A DNA stretch of 64,000 nt, from positions 9,873,501-9,937,500 of the forward strand of contig NC_052619.1 of assembly GCF_016545825.1 (NCBI RefSeq), given 5' to 3'. The notes below the pieces were generated by a model. That model was given only the letters and a program-made list of their open reading frames with translations. It was not told where the DNA came from and did not search any database. Positions 25,388-36,607 of the stretch are shown piece after piece (within the stretch, counting starts at the first letter, position 1; the number at the start of each line of letters is the position of its first letter). This stretch comes from Eucalyptus grandis (taxonomy: Eukaryota > Streptophyta > Magnoliopsida > Myrtales > Myrtaceae). A program made the translations under genes and the position numbers.

Positions 25388-26620
25388 TCAACAAGGGAAA
25401 TATTTCGTGACAGCATCAGCGTTTACAGGCTTAGACAACTCACGGCCGTCCATTTCAACTAGAATCATTGCACCACTCGGGAGGATCTTCTTAATGACAT
25501 AAGGTCCTTCATAGTTTGGGGTGAACTTGCCATGAGGATCATGTATGATTGACATCACTTTCCTTAGCACCAAGTCATTGACCTCAAAGTGCCTAGGACG
25601 AACCTTCCGATTGAAGGCCTTCATGACCCATTTCTAATAGCATTGACCATGACATATAGCTTTCATCCTCTTCCCATCAATCATGTTTAGTTGCTCATGC
25701 CTCTGTTGTATCCATTCGGCTTCATTGAGCTCCGACTGAGAAAGGACCCTTAACGAGGAAATCTTAACCTCTACAGGCAAGACAACCTCCATTCCATATA
25801 CTAACGAAAAAGGAGTTGCCCCTGTGGAGGTGCAAATAGTTGTTCGGTATGTCATTAGTGCGTAAGGAAGCCTTTCGTGCCAATCATGATAATTTTCAGC
25901 TGTCTTTGCCAAGATCTTCTTTATGTTCTTGTTTGCTGCTTTAACTGCCCCATTCATTTGAGAACGGTATGGTGATGAGTTTAAATGTTGGACTCAAAAC
26001 TCATTAAGCAAGTCATCTACGACTTTGTTGTTTAAGTTGGATCCATTGTTAGTGATGATCGCCTCCGGCACACCATAACGGGCAATAATATCGCGACGAA
26101 TGAACTTGGCCACATTCTTAGCAGTGACATTGGCATATGAGTTGACTTCAATCCATTTCGTAAAGTAATCGATTGCCACCAAGATGAATCGATGTCCATT
26201 TGATGCCTTGGGATTGATGGGCCCAATCACATCGATTCCCCTCATAGAGAAGGGCCAAGATTGGGACATTTGGTGAAACTCGTTTGGTGGAGCATTTATC
26301 TTATCCCCATAGATTTGACATTGGTGACAACATTGCACGTGTTGGATGCAGTCAGATTCCATGGTCAGCTAGTAGTAGCCGAGTCGCATGATCTTTCTCG
26401 CCAAGAGGTGACCATTCATGTGGGGGCCACATTCCCCTTCATGAATTTCATTCATCAAGTGATTGGCTTCCTTGGCATCGACGCATCTTAGTAACGTTGA
26501 ATCAAAGGATCTTTTGTAAAGTGCACCTCCATTGACGAAAAATTTCGATGCCAACTTTGTCAGATATTTTATGTCCGACACATCACTCTCTTCGGGAAAC
26601 TTACCATTTTGAAGATAATC
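25388..26620 (-). pseudogene. integrase region of element B, catalytic residues lost
   Basis: Frames in order from 26620 down to 25388 give the zinc-binding part (HQCQIYGDKINAPP), the core starting WPFSMRGIDVIGPI, then ITNNGSNLNN and NGAVKAANKNIKKIL, and a chromodomain-free C-terminus (FEVNDLVLRKV ... YEGPYVIKKILPSG). The first acidic residue (GID) is kept. The second is N instead of D, and the third is K where related elements have E. Both codons fit single G-to-A changes. Stops occur near 25994 and 25634. The 5' end of this region is cut by the Harbinger-like element and continues at 27740-27775. Confidence 0.85.
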
Positions 26621-26623
26621 TAA

Positions 26624-27739
26624 GGGCGCGTTTGGTAACGATTACGTTCCCGGAGGCGATTCGATAAGAACCGATTCTTTTGATTGTTCCAGGAGAACCG
26701 ATTGCAGTAAAAACACGTGTTTGTAACTTGTTCAAAATTTTTATTCGGAATAGAATTGCGTTTGGTACCGTATTAATTGATTCTGTTCCAAATTAATTTC
26801 TTTTGATTTTTAAATAAATTTTAAATAATTTCTTTTGATTTTTAAATAAAATTTTAAATAATTTCTTTACTTTTTTACTTTTTTTTTTTTTTTTTTTTCC
26901 CCTTTTTCCTATTCTTCTTCTTCTTCATTTGGCCGGTCGCCGGACCGGCGACGCTCACCGGAGCGCCGCCGGCCCTCGGCGAGGTCGGCCTTCGTCGGCC
27001 GAGCCTCTCGCGCGGGTACTGGCGAGGCTTGCCCGGCCCGCGAGGCTCGGCTCGCCAGATCGGGCGAGGCCGAGCCTCGCCGGTGGCCAGCTGGCCTTGC
27101 CCGGCCTCGGCGAGCCCGGCTGGCCACCGGCGGGGGCGGGCGAGCCTCGCCGATGGCGGGCGAGCCTCCGGCGCGGGCGAGGCTCGCCCGGCCCACCGGA
27201 GGCTCGACCTCGCCCGTCTGGCGAGGCCGAGCCTCGCCCAGCTGCCGGCGAGGCTCACCGGCCACCAGGCGAGGCTTGCCCGGCCGTCGGTGGCCGGGTC
27301 GGCTCGCCAGTCCGGGCGAGGCGGCCCGGCCATCGGCGAGGCGGGCCTCGCGATCGGCGAGGCCGAGCCTCGCCGGTGGGCTGGGCTTGCCTCCGGCGAG
27401 CTCGCCGGACCTCGCCCTGGTTCGGCGAGCCTCCGGCGATCTCGCGGACCGGCGGCGGGCGGCGGACCGGCGACCGGCGGCGGCGGGCGGCGGAGCGGCG
27501 GCGGACGGCGGCGGCGGGCGATGGCGAATGGCAACCGAGATGATAAAAGAGAAGAACAAGGTTTACCGTTTTGATTCTTTTTTCTGATTCTCGGACGAGA
27601 ATCAAATTTTTTTTGATTCTCAAATCTTGTCCAAAATTGTTCAGGGAACAAAAAATTTACCAAACGCGATTCTCGTCCCAAACCGATTCGGGAACAAAAA
27701 TCAGAATCCTGCACCGTTAGGCAAGTTGCCAAACAGCCC
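26624..27739. mobile_element. PIF/Harbinger-like non-autonomous element inside B's pol
   Basis: The ends GGGCGCGTTTGGTAAC and, reversed, GGGCTGTTTGGCAAC are inverted copies with flanking TAA (26621-26623 and 27740-27742), the typical target of PIF/Harbinger elements. Arms share AACCGATTC, GATTCTCG and GGGAACAAAA-like blocks. The core (about 26930-27530) is strongly GC-rich with dozens of GCGAGGC/GCCTCGCC motifs, which create long Arg/Pro/Ala frames on both strands that I do not regard as genes. Removing the unit and one TAA joins the integrase frame exactly. Confidence 0.85.
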
Positions 27740-27775
27740 TAAGATGTCACGATACCATGACTCTCCATCAGACTC

Positions 27776-28340
27776 TTATTCAATAACATTACAATAAGCT
27801 GGGCGTCTAAGAATTTCAATTCTCAACGGTTCAATATCTATGCCTCCAGCTACTCGCAACATTGAAGACAAGGTAGCCAGGGCATCATCGATATGATTTT
27901 GGTACCTTGGTAAGTATTCAAAAGATATTTCTTGGAATTTCTCTATCAACTCCCGTAGGAACTCATGATACAGAATCAATTTAGAATCCCATATTTTCCA
28001 TTCACCTTCGGTCTGTAAGATGATAATAGCCAAATCACCATAAAGCTGCAGCTTTTAGATCTTCATATCGATGGCAGCCTGGAGGCCAAGAATGCATGCT
28101 TCATACTCAGCGATGTTATTTGTACAAGAGAATGTTAATTTAGCGGCAACATGATAGTGTTGTCCGTTGGGAGATAAGAACTGCCCCAATACCAGACCCG
28201 GCTAAGTTAACTGCACCATCGAAGTACATCGCCCATTCGTCGCTTGATACAAATAAAATTCGCTCTTCCGCATCACTATCCTCATCAGATGCTCCAGACC
28301 CCTTGGAACTTTCTGCTAACATATCTGTTATGGCGTGACC
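27776..28340 (-). pseudogene. second (archaeal-type) RNase H of element B
   Basis: Frames at 28322-28140 and 28033-27776 give WAMYFDGAVNLAGSGIGAVLIS (first catalytic Asp) and later DSKLILYHEF and LPRYQNHIDDALATLSSM, the usual order of the extra RNase H found in Tat/Ogre elements. A frameshift separates the pieces, and a stop (TAA) ends the frame at 27776. Confidence 0.75.
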
Positions 28341-29720
28341 TTTAACAGACTTCTGTCCCAGGCTTTGAACGTCGAACTCTGAAATTAAGATTTGCTACTT
28401 AACCAACTTGCCAACCAATGGCAACTTCTCTAAGAGATACCTGATGGGGTCATTTTCGGTCACTAGTAAGATTCGGTGATGAAGTTTGTATTGCTGCAGC
28501 CTATGCAAGACCCAAATCAAAGCCACACAAGTTCTCTCAACTTCCGTGTAATTCCTCTAAGAAATGGTGAACTTCTTGCTCAAGTAGTATATCATGCATT
28601 CTCTCCCGTCATTCGGTCTTTTTCTGTGCCAACATGGCTCCCAACGATTCGTCATATATGGTTAAGTACAAAATCAGGGGAATTTTAGGGACATGGGGCA
28701 CTAGGACTGGTGCATGAGTGAGATAGTGTTTTATCTTCTCGAAGGTGCCATGGCACTCATCATCCCACTCAATCTTTGCATTCTTTTTCAGGAGCTTGAA
28801 GAATGGCTTTGCTGTTTTAGATAGTTGACAGATGAATCTCGTCACATAATTAAGTCGTCCCATTAGGCTGCGGACTTTCCTGGTGGTAGTCGGGGGTCAC
28901 AAATCACAGATAGCCTTAACCTTTAACGGATCAATCTCTATGCCCTTACTACTACCCATGAATTCTAATAGTTTCCCAGATCTCGCTCCAAAAACACATT
29001 TTGCGGGATTAAGGCGCAGCTTGAATTTCCGAAGACGTTCGAACAGTTTCCGCAAGACCTCAACATGGTCCTCGCCTCGTCTTGATTTTGCGATCATATC
29101 ATCCACGTCTACTTTGATCTTCTTGTGCATCATGTCATGAAACAAAGTAACCATAGCCCTTTGATACGTTGCCCTAGCATTCTTTAGACTGAAAGGCATT
29201 ATTTTGTAGCAAAAAGTTCCCCAAGGAGTTGGTTGTATCCAGAAAAAATCGTCCATGAAGGAGAATAACTCAAATCCCGCCATACTGTTAACTAAGACAT
29301 CAATATGCGGGAGTAGGAAGTCGTTTTTCGGGCTAGCTCAGTTTGGGTCACGATAATTACTTATATCCTGACATGCCCATCCTTTTTCACAATAGGTACA
29401 ATGTTTGCTATCCAATCGGAGTAGTGTGATACTTCGATGAAATCCACTTTTAACAACTTCATGACTTCCTTCTCGATTTTCTTAGAAAATTCTGGCTTCA
29501 TTCTTTTGAGCCTCTATTTTTTAGGTGGCACATTAGGATCAGTCGGAAGGGCATGCTCTACAATATTAGGATCTAACCCTAGCATGTTGGCATAAGTCCA
29601 AGCAAATATATCCTGATATTCTTTCAGGAAATTTATCATTCGTTCCATTTCCAACTTCAAGAGACATGCCCTGATCTTTATTTCCTTGACATTCTGTGTA
29701 TCGCCCAAATTTATGGTAAC
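28341..29720 (-). pseudogene. reverse transcriptase and RNase H of element B
   Basis: Minus-strand frames give the RT start region (INFLKEYQDIFAWTYANM, 29708-29514), the fingers and palm (PWGTFCYKIMPFSLKNA and KVDVDDMIAKS, near 29240-29090) and the connection (GRLNYVTRFICQLSKTAKPF). The catalytic box reads DVDD where YVDD is usual. Part of the block before PWGTF seems to be missing or scrambled. Several stops and frame changes are present, so no active enzyme can be made. Confidence 0.85.
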
Positions 29721-29999
29721 GGTTTGTTCTTTTGTCAGTGGTTTTGATCCCTCATGTCGATTCCAATCGCACTCAATCCCAATCTAATCATCATCGACAT
29801 CAGATTCTAAAAGATCTCCCTCATGTGAATCCGAGTCACATGAATCTTTGTCATGATTATGTGTAATGTAATGCCTAAGATGTGATGAGATGAGTTATAG
29901 TGCATTAATAACAAACAAAATGCGTGTCATTTACAAATGATTTTCAAATAATTTTCAGAAAACTATTTTAAGAGCTTGTCCTCATATCCTCAGATTTCC

Positions 30000-30625
30000 T
30001 TACTCTTGCGAAATCATAAAATTAGGGAGCATGAAAAGCATAGGACCGATAAGTAGTTCCAACTCGATTTCTCCTAGCATCTCTTTCCTCATCCCATCAA
30101 ATGCGTGCATAGTGGACTTAGTTGGACGTATCATTTCCATCTCAACACCTAAGCGGAGGAGCGTAGCTAATGGACATATATTCAGCGTAGAGCCATTATC
30201 AATCAACACTCTAGAGACAACGGTGCTATTATGCTTCACTGAAATGTGCAGCGCTTTTGTGTGATCACCTCTATCAGCAGGGAGGTCTTCATCAGTGAAG
30301 GCGATCTGATCCCTCAGCAGGATGGTCTTCACGAACTCCTGTAGCTAGATGTCATCGATTGTTTCCGGGACATGTACCTTGTTAAGGATCTTCAACAATG
30401 CCTTTCTATGCTTTTCAGAGGATTGAATTAGCTCTAAGATGAAGATTTGGGCCGGCATTTTTGCAGTTGATTTACTACGTTGAATTTGCTTGTTTTCACT
30501 ACAGCTAGGAATTGCTTCGCGTCCTCCTTCGTCACGGCTTTCTTTTCGGTTCCTTTGGCAGGCGCATAGCAATGACCTTATCTAGTGACGGCATCTACTT
30601 TCTTTGTCCCCTAATCCCAGGGTAT
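30000..30625 (-). pseudogene. protease region of element B
   Basis: The frame at 30332-30000 holds the retropepsin motif VLIDNGSTLNICPLATLLRLG, in the DNGS form usual for Tat/Ogre elements. The region before it (30572-30345) holds the spacer with PAQIFILELIQSSEKHRK. Stops and one frame change occur. Upstream the frame is cut by element D at 30628. Confidence 0.85.
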
Positions 30626-30627
30626 CG

Positions 30628-31251
30628 TGTGGCATCCTAGAATTTCATAACGATCTCTAAATGCACTACAACCCATGAATAAGTAATGGAAGTGCCATCG
30701 AACTATATTATAGTCATTAGACTAATGGATTACAATTAAACAAGGCCGAGCATTTAATGGACAATTGTTTTGGAAATCTATCCTATGTCCATGTGTGATC
30801 AATGATTGTACTAAAGGATGAATTGATAAAGAATTTTCTATTCTTGGCCGTGTACTCTACAAGTTGGATTACCATCGATTAATGTTGCAAAATTTTATGG
30901 CCATGTGAATATTTGAAATTTAGTAATTATGAGTGAGAATTAAGGTGGAAAATTTAGAGTAAGTGTGGGTTAGATATTTAAGGCCCAAACTAGCTCAAAC
31001 CAGCCTAAAGCAGCCCACTAATCCCCACCGTTCGACCGACCAAGGCCCGGCCCAAGAAGCCCATAAGGCTGTCGATCGAAGGAGGGAGAGGAACCAAATG
31101 GAGCAGCCTCACGCCACCTCTCCATTTGTCCTCTTGATGAAGCCACATGTCTTTCCCTTGGAGCCAAGTGTCCCCTGCATGCAAAAACAAATGATTACTA
31201 GCTAATCATGAGATTAAAAGAGAGGGGGAGGCGGATTGCTCGAAGGAACTG

Positions 31252-31313
<62 letters not shown>

Positions 31314-33790
31314 GACCGAGCGGGCAAGTGAGCGAGAGAGAGAGAGAGAGGAGTGTTCAAGCGAGAGAGAGAGAGAGGGGCGAGTGCGGGCTGCGAGGGG
31401 GAAGAGGAAGGCCGTCTTCTGCCGTGTCCCCTAGTCCCACCATCAATTGAGCCGCGTCCAGAGCCCTGAGTTGCCGACTTGGTTGTTGTGGTTGCTTTGG
31501 ATTTGAGGCAAGTAGAAGTTTTTCAATCTATGTTTGGCTTGCTGTTTTATCTAGTGAGGAGTTCGTAGATGCGAGAAAGGTGAAATACTAGAGCTGCATG
31601 TTGGATTTGGACACGAAAGGTGAAGCTATACCAAGAAAACTAGGTAAAAGCAAGGCATACATTGTGGATTTCGAATTTTGTGATAGAACAAGAATTTAAA
31701 GATCTAACTATGGAGGATTTTTGGAAGTGATAAGGCTATGTTATAGTGTAATACAGTTGTATACATTTGATTGTGGATGTTGGAGGTCGAAATTCAAGGA
31801 GTAGGAAAAATTCTAGTTAGATCAGTGGACTGTTTTGTAAAGGACAGTGTGACCTCCGGTGATTTCTCGATTTTTCTGGAATTTTCTAGCCAAAATTTGA
31901 CTTCAAATCCTTAGTGAAGTTGGAGAGCACATCTGTAGGAGTAACATATAAAAAATTTAGCATAAATGGACAAACTTTGGTCGACAAAATGATTTTTATA
32001 CGGAAATGCTAAATCTGGAAATTTTACAGAAACTGTAGTAAGAAATACCGAAGTTTTTACTCTCGATATGTATGAAATTTGACTTGGTGTTCTTCATGAA
32101 ATTTGTTCCTTTATGTCTCATTGATAACGTGTCAAAATTTCATAATTTTATGAGTCCGTTTAGTATTTACTTCAAAATTTTTACCTGAACTGTGCATTGT
32201 AAAAGTCGGGCTATTCTGTTCTCGAATTTTCACAAAAGTATCCGAAAGTGAAGGTGTTTCGAATGACTATGTGATATGATGGTATTGGCTGTGGATATTT
32301 GTGCAATATTGAGATGTAATAGAGGGTCCATGAGACGTCTTGTTTTAGCATTTGAAAATGTTTTGTGAATTAAAATGCTAATTTGTTACCGTTGAACCCT
32401 CGGGTCAACGATACCCCGGGAGTCGGGATGCCCAAAGGATTGAGTGCGTCGATGCCTTGTGGATGCCCGGTGGCTTTAAATGGCTGATTGTCGGAGGTTT
32501 TTCCCCGGGAGCTTCGGGATGCCCGGTAGTATGCTAGTCGGTACGTAATTTCGGATGGCCATGGTAACCATTTTCATGGGAGGCCCTCGAGGTTTCTCAT
32601 GATGCCAAGTGGGGTACAAGATGCCTGGAGGCGTGATTTGCTCCAGATGCCCGGTGGCCTTAAAGGGCTGAATGCCGGAGGCTTTCATGATGCCTGGAGG
32701 GGTGCGAATGCCAGAGGAATGCAAACATTGGTCCTTCGGGGATGAAACCTTTCGAAAAATAAAATGCATGATTCCATTATAAGTGTGTGTGGGTCTGGAT
32801 ATAAGACTGAGCGTATGGCATGGAATGGAACGTGATGTTTTAGTTTAACCCTATGATTAAGATTTGTCTATCTTGGATATGTTGCACTACACATTAGGAC
32901 TACATTGTTATTACATTGGAGGTTTTCATGATTTTGATATATACCTATTGTTAAATTTCTTGTTTTGTCTACTATACTTGAATCTGGATATTAATAGTAA
33001 TGCTTGATATAGCTTGAGGAATCTTTTATTGCTGAGTGATTGTACTCACCATTTTGGGGACTAACATTTCAAATTAAGATATGCCTCTGTTACCAGTCAC
33101 ATGTGGTACTTTCTATGGCTTACTATCCGACGTTGAGGTTGAGTGTTCGGAGCATTCCTGTGTTGGTGTTCGTGGACTGGTGTTCATCCGGGTTCGAGTT
33201 TTAGTTATGTATGACGTGGGTCTACCTGATGGCCCTGTAGTCTAGGAGTTCCTGTCTGTGCATGTTCGTCGCGACGGGATCATGATGGGGATGCTGCCGC
33301 CGCCACCAGCCGATGCACCAGGCTAGGTGTGATTGTGCGTGTGACTGGTAGCGGATGACACTTTGTGGATAGCCGACACTGGATGATGGATCGGTGTACA
33401 TGATTGATGTGGGGTCGGGTACTTTTCGGTTATAGCCGAGCTTAGTAAAGCCTTGGCCTTTTGATGTACCGACTCTTGATGTTCGATCAAACTATGTAAA
33501 TAAAAGTGTTTCGACTCTAACGTGTGTGTATATATATATGAAAGGTGTAGTTGGTGTGCATTGCATTGTATTATTTAGTTTGAGTATGGGTTAGGGAGAT
33601 GTTGAATATGCTTTCGTTATATGAATTATGCTGGGACCGATTGAAAAAAAAAATAAAAATTTATAATCCCCCAGGATATATGGATCTACTATAATTTAAT
33701 GGTATCAGAGTGACATGTTATTAGGACAAGTGAAAGGTAAGCAAACTGTGACGACCCTAACGGATCAGGGGCCATTTCGGGGGTGCCACA
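30628..33790 (+). mobile_element. element D: LTR with iMet-type primer site, inserted in B
   Basis: The unit begins TGTGGCATCC and ends GGGTGCCACA (inverted LTR-type ends). It interrupts B exactly between the codons for AV and PW of the conserved AVPWD segment ahead of protease, leaving the 5-bp flanks TATCG (30623-30627) and TACTG (33791-33795), an imperfect duplication. Most of it looks like one long LTR. TGGTATCAGAG at 33700-33710 is a typical primer site for initiator-Met tRNA, so D is plus-strand. Only about 80 bases follow it, so the rest of the element is lost. GA tracts lie at 31254-31311, 31334-31350 and 31363-31377. No coding domain is present. Confidence 0.7.
32400..32760. repeat. 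imperfect short repeats inside element D
   Basis: The motif GGATGCCCGGTGGC and variants (GATGCCTGGAGG, GATGCCAAGTGG) recurs about ten times, mixed with TTAAA-GGCTGA-TG-CGGAGG-type blocks. This looks like decayed tandem duplication within the LTR. Confidence 0.55.
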
Positions 33791-33886
33791 TACTGCTTTG
33801 GTGTTGAATTCCAAGGAAGGTTCTAGCATTATCACCTTGTCCTTTCCTTGAGGCGGCAGTTTGATCACGACTGGTGTCAGGCTTTT

Positions 33887-34391
33887 GTCACGGGCCGATC
33901 GATTGGGATTGTGATCGCGTGGCGACTCGGGCACTTTAGGATCGGATTGGATTGCCGAAGCACCTAAGCCAAGCCTTGCTCGATCGAACGCTCACTCGCT
34001 CGCCTTACCCGGATCGTAGAGAGAGAAAGAATCTAGAGAGAAGAGCTCTAGAAAGAAGTTTTGCTTTGTATTGCGGAAGTAGTGGATGCTTATAAATGGA
34101 GGAGGATACCCCTTCTTATAGTCGAGGGCTTCGAATTACAATCATTGATTAGAATTTTATCGGCAGATGAGATTGCACTGCCTCAACTACCGACATAAAT
34201 ATTCAATTACCGTCTATCGACATAAATAACATAACATACTTCTAGAATATGCCTGAATGACGGTTTCGCCCGCCCTTGGAAACTTCAGGGAGAAGCCTTG
34301 ATGGGAATTCGAGTGAGAGCAGGAGGTCCATGGGTGAGTCACGATCGCCCCTTGGGAACCTCTCCGGTCGTCCTTCTTTTGGCCTATGACA
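33887..34391 (-). mobile_element. 3' LTR of element C (505 bp)
   Basis: Plus-strand ends are TGTCACGGGCC and GGCCTATGACA. Its right 195 bases match 36413-36607 closely (shared blocks CTTCTAGAATATGCCT, TTGGAAACTTCAGGGAGAAG). Confidence 0.85.
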
Positions 34392-34406
34392 TTCTCCCCC
34401 ACTCAA

Positions 34407-36412
34407 TCAAGCGACGTCCTCGTCGCTCACAACTTGGCGGGCAGCCTTCTTGGTACGAGCGCGGGCTTTGGCACGAGCTCTTTGGTTTCGTCCTCGTTTG
34501 GTGCGGACACTCATGTACGAAGGACCGCAACCTTCTATGATGAACTCGGACTCGGCACACGGCTCCATCTTTGCCTTAGACGGAGCATGTGGCGCACACT
34601 CAACTTCGGGGAAGAGCACTTGGATGGGCATGGCGTGTGTTGGAGTAGGATCCAACTCTACCTTCGGCTTCACCTCGGCCAGGTTGTTTAGTCGCTTCTT
34701 AGACTTCAAGTTCTTGTTGAGGCGTCGGATCAAGGCGATGGTCTTGGTGTCGACCACCCCTTTGATCATGGGGATCGTCGTCGGGTATTGCGGGTCGAGG
34801 ATCATGAGGCACTTGGTCCTCATGTCGATCATGGATCTCACACTATGGAAGAATCGAATACCAAGGATGAGATCATAATCATCGAGTGGGATTACCTTGA
34901 AATCCATCTTGCCATTTCATTCGTCAATCTTGACAGCTACATCCGAAGTCGACCCTATGCCATGGACGCCTTCCGAGTTGATCGGCTTGAACGTCTTCCC
35001 AGTTGTCTCCACGCGAAGTTTCAAGGCCTTTACAACCTAGTCGACATGAACATATTTGACATGCTGGTGTCGACCAAAGCGTAAAGCGTTCGGCCACACA
35101 CTTCGACTTCCATGAAGAACATGTTTATGTTCGGTGTGATTCCTTTGGACGGTGATCGAGCTCGGACGGAGTTGATTGTCTTCACGCCTCCGAGTCGGAT
35201 TTGCCACCTTTCTTCTTTGGGCTCCACCTCCACCTCATCGATGGCTAGGAGTGCATTGATTCGTCCCCTCTTCAGGCACTTTTGGGTCCATTGTGGACCT
35301 TTGCAAATAAAGCAAGGAGAGGGCCGAGGTTGATTGAACTTACTCGTGTAGTTCGTCTGTGGTCGACCCCTTTGGAAGGACGGCTTAGAAGACCCTTCTC
35401 CTCATGTTTTGGCTCGACCGCCTTGATCATGCACGCCTCGAGGGGTGCTTCTTGCGTCGTCTTCGGGTTGATCCAACCTCTAATCTCTTGCTCAGTTGTT
35501 CCTCGGCTCAACCTTGGTGAGATCGACAAGAGACTCGGCCATGCTTAGTGCTCTTGCAAGGCTACTCACATCTTGCCACTTCAGCTCAAGTTGTGCCCAT
35601 GGCTTTAATCCATCTATGAATGCTTCGAAAGCCTCCTCTTCGCTTAGGTTGCGAATTTGGAGTTTGAGCTTTGTGAACTCCTTCACGTACTCTCGGATTG
35701 CGCCTCTTTGCTCGAGGCAATGGAGCATGCTACGAGCTTCTTGTTGAGTGAACTCGAGGAAAAAGTAGTCGCGGAACTCCCTCACGAAGTCGTCCCATGT
35801 GCTCACGGGATCGGCGCTGCGTCTAATCTCATTGTATCTATTGTGCTACCAAAGCATTGTCACATCAGTAAGGAACATAGACGCGGTTCGTACCTTGATC
35901 GACTCGTCTTGGATGTTGACGACACCAAAGTATTGCTCCATGCTCCACACAAAGTTGTCCACCTCTTGGGTGGACCGGTTGCCTTTGAACTCCTTGGGTT
36001 TCGACACCTTTATTTTGGGCATCGCTTGAGTAGGCACCACACCATTTGTGATGCTTAGCTTGCATAGGGCGAGCTTGGTCTTGAGCTCTTGGATCTCCGC
36101 CTTCATGGCTCCAACCTCTTCCCTACACGGGCTTGCCTCTTCGATTATTTGGACATGCTTGTTCAAACCATCAATCGATGCTTCGAGAGCTTCGTCTTTG
36201 TCGAACAATGGAACCGTAGCTTGTTTGATGCCAGTCGTGAAGTCTTCGCGGAGCGAGCCCTCAACCTCAATGATCCGGTCTCGCACGTCGTCAAGACCTT
36301 CCATGAGTTCGAGCACGACACTTTGGACCTTCCCGATCTTCTCATCGAACGTAGCCACAACATCCATCGAGGTCTCCCTCTTCTTTGATTGGCCGCAACA
36401 TCCATCAATCAT
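34407..36412 (-). pseudogene. gag-protease of element C
   Basis: Frames in order from 36412 give an N-terminal coiled region, the gag core (KPKEFKGNRSTQEVDNFVW, then WDDFVREFRDYFF and QLELKWQDV), a region that should hold a zinc knuckle, and a protease motif at about 35090-35060 reading LVDTSMSNMFMS where LVDTGASHNFMS-like is usual. The G after DT is replaced by S. It continues to 34407 with VIPLDDYDLILGIRFF, typical of Ty3 chromovirus-like elements. Two or three frame changes break it. Confidence 0.8.
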
Positions 36413-36607
36413 AAATATTTAATTACCGTCTACCGACATAAATAATGGAACAGACTTCTAGAATATGCCTCAATGACGGTTTCACCTGCCCTTGGAAACT
36501 TCAGGGAGAAGCCTTGATGGGAATCCGAGTGAGAGCAGGAGTTCCATGGGTGAGTCGCGATCCTCCATTGGGAAGCTCTCCGGTCTTCCTTCTTTCGGCT
36601 CGTGACA
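36413..36607 (-). mobile_element. 5' LTR remnant of element C
   Basis: This carries the first 195 bases of the minus-strand LTR and is joined directly to the gag start, so the rest of the LTR and the primer site are deleted. Confidence 0.8.

Larger units (their letters stand above)
33887..36607 (-). mobile_element. element C: gag-protease-only Ty3 element inserted in B
   Basis: C has a 3' LTR at 33887-34391 (minus strand TGTCATAGGCC to GGCCCGTGACA) and a shortened 5' LTR remnant at about 36413-36607, which matches the last 195 bases of the other copy. Between them is only a gag and protease coding region, and its stop lies 15 bases before the polypurine tract and LTR. No RT or integrase is present, and the polypurine tract (GAGTGGGGGAGAA) is next to the LTR, so pol was not simply cut off at that end. 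This fits non-autonomous gag-bearing elements. The flanks share only AAA, so the target duplication is unclear. Confidence 0.8.

Noticed and set aside
26875..27732. Frames of up to 285 codons rich in Arg, Pro and Ala on both strands
   Set aside because: They come from the GC-rich core of a MITE, overlap on four or more frames and have no domain.
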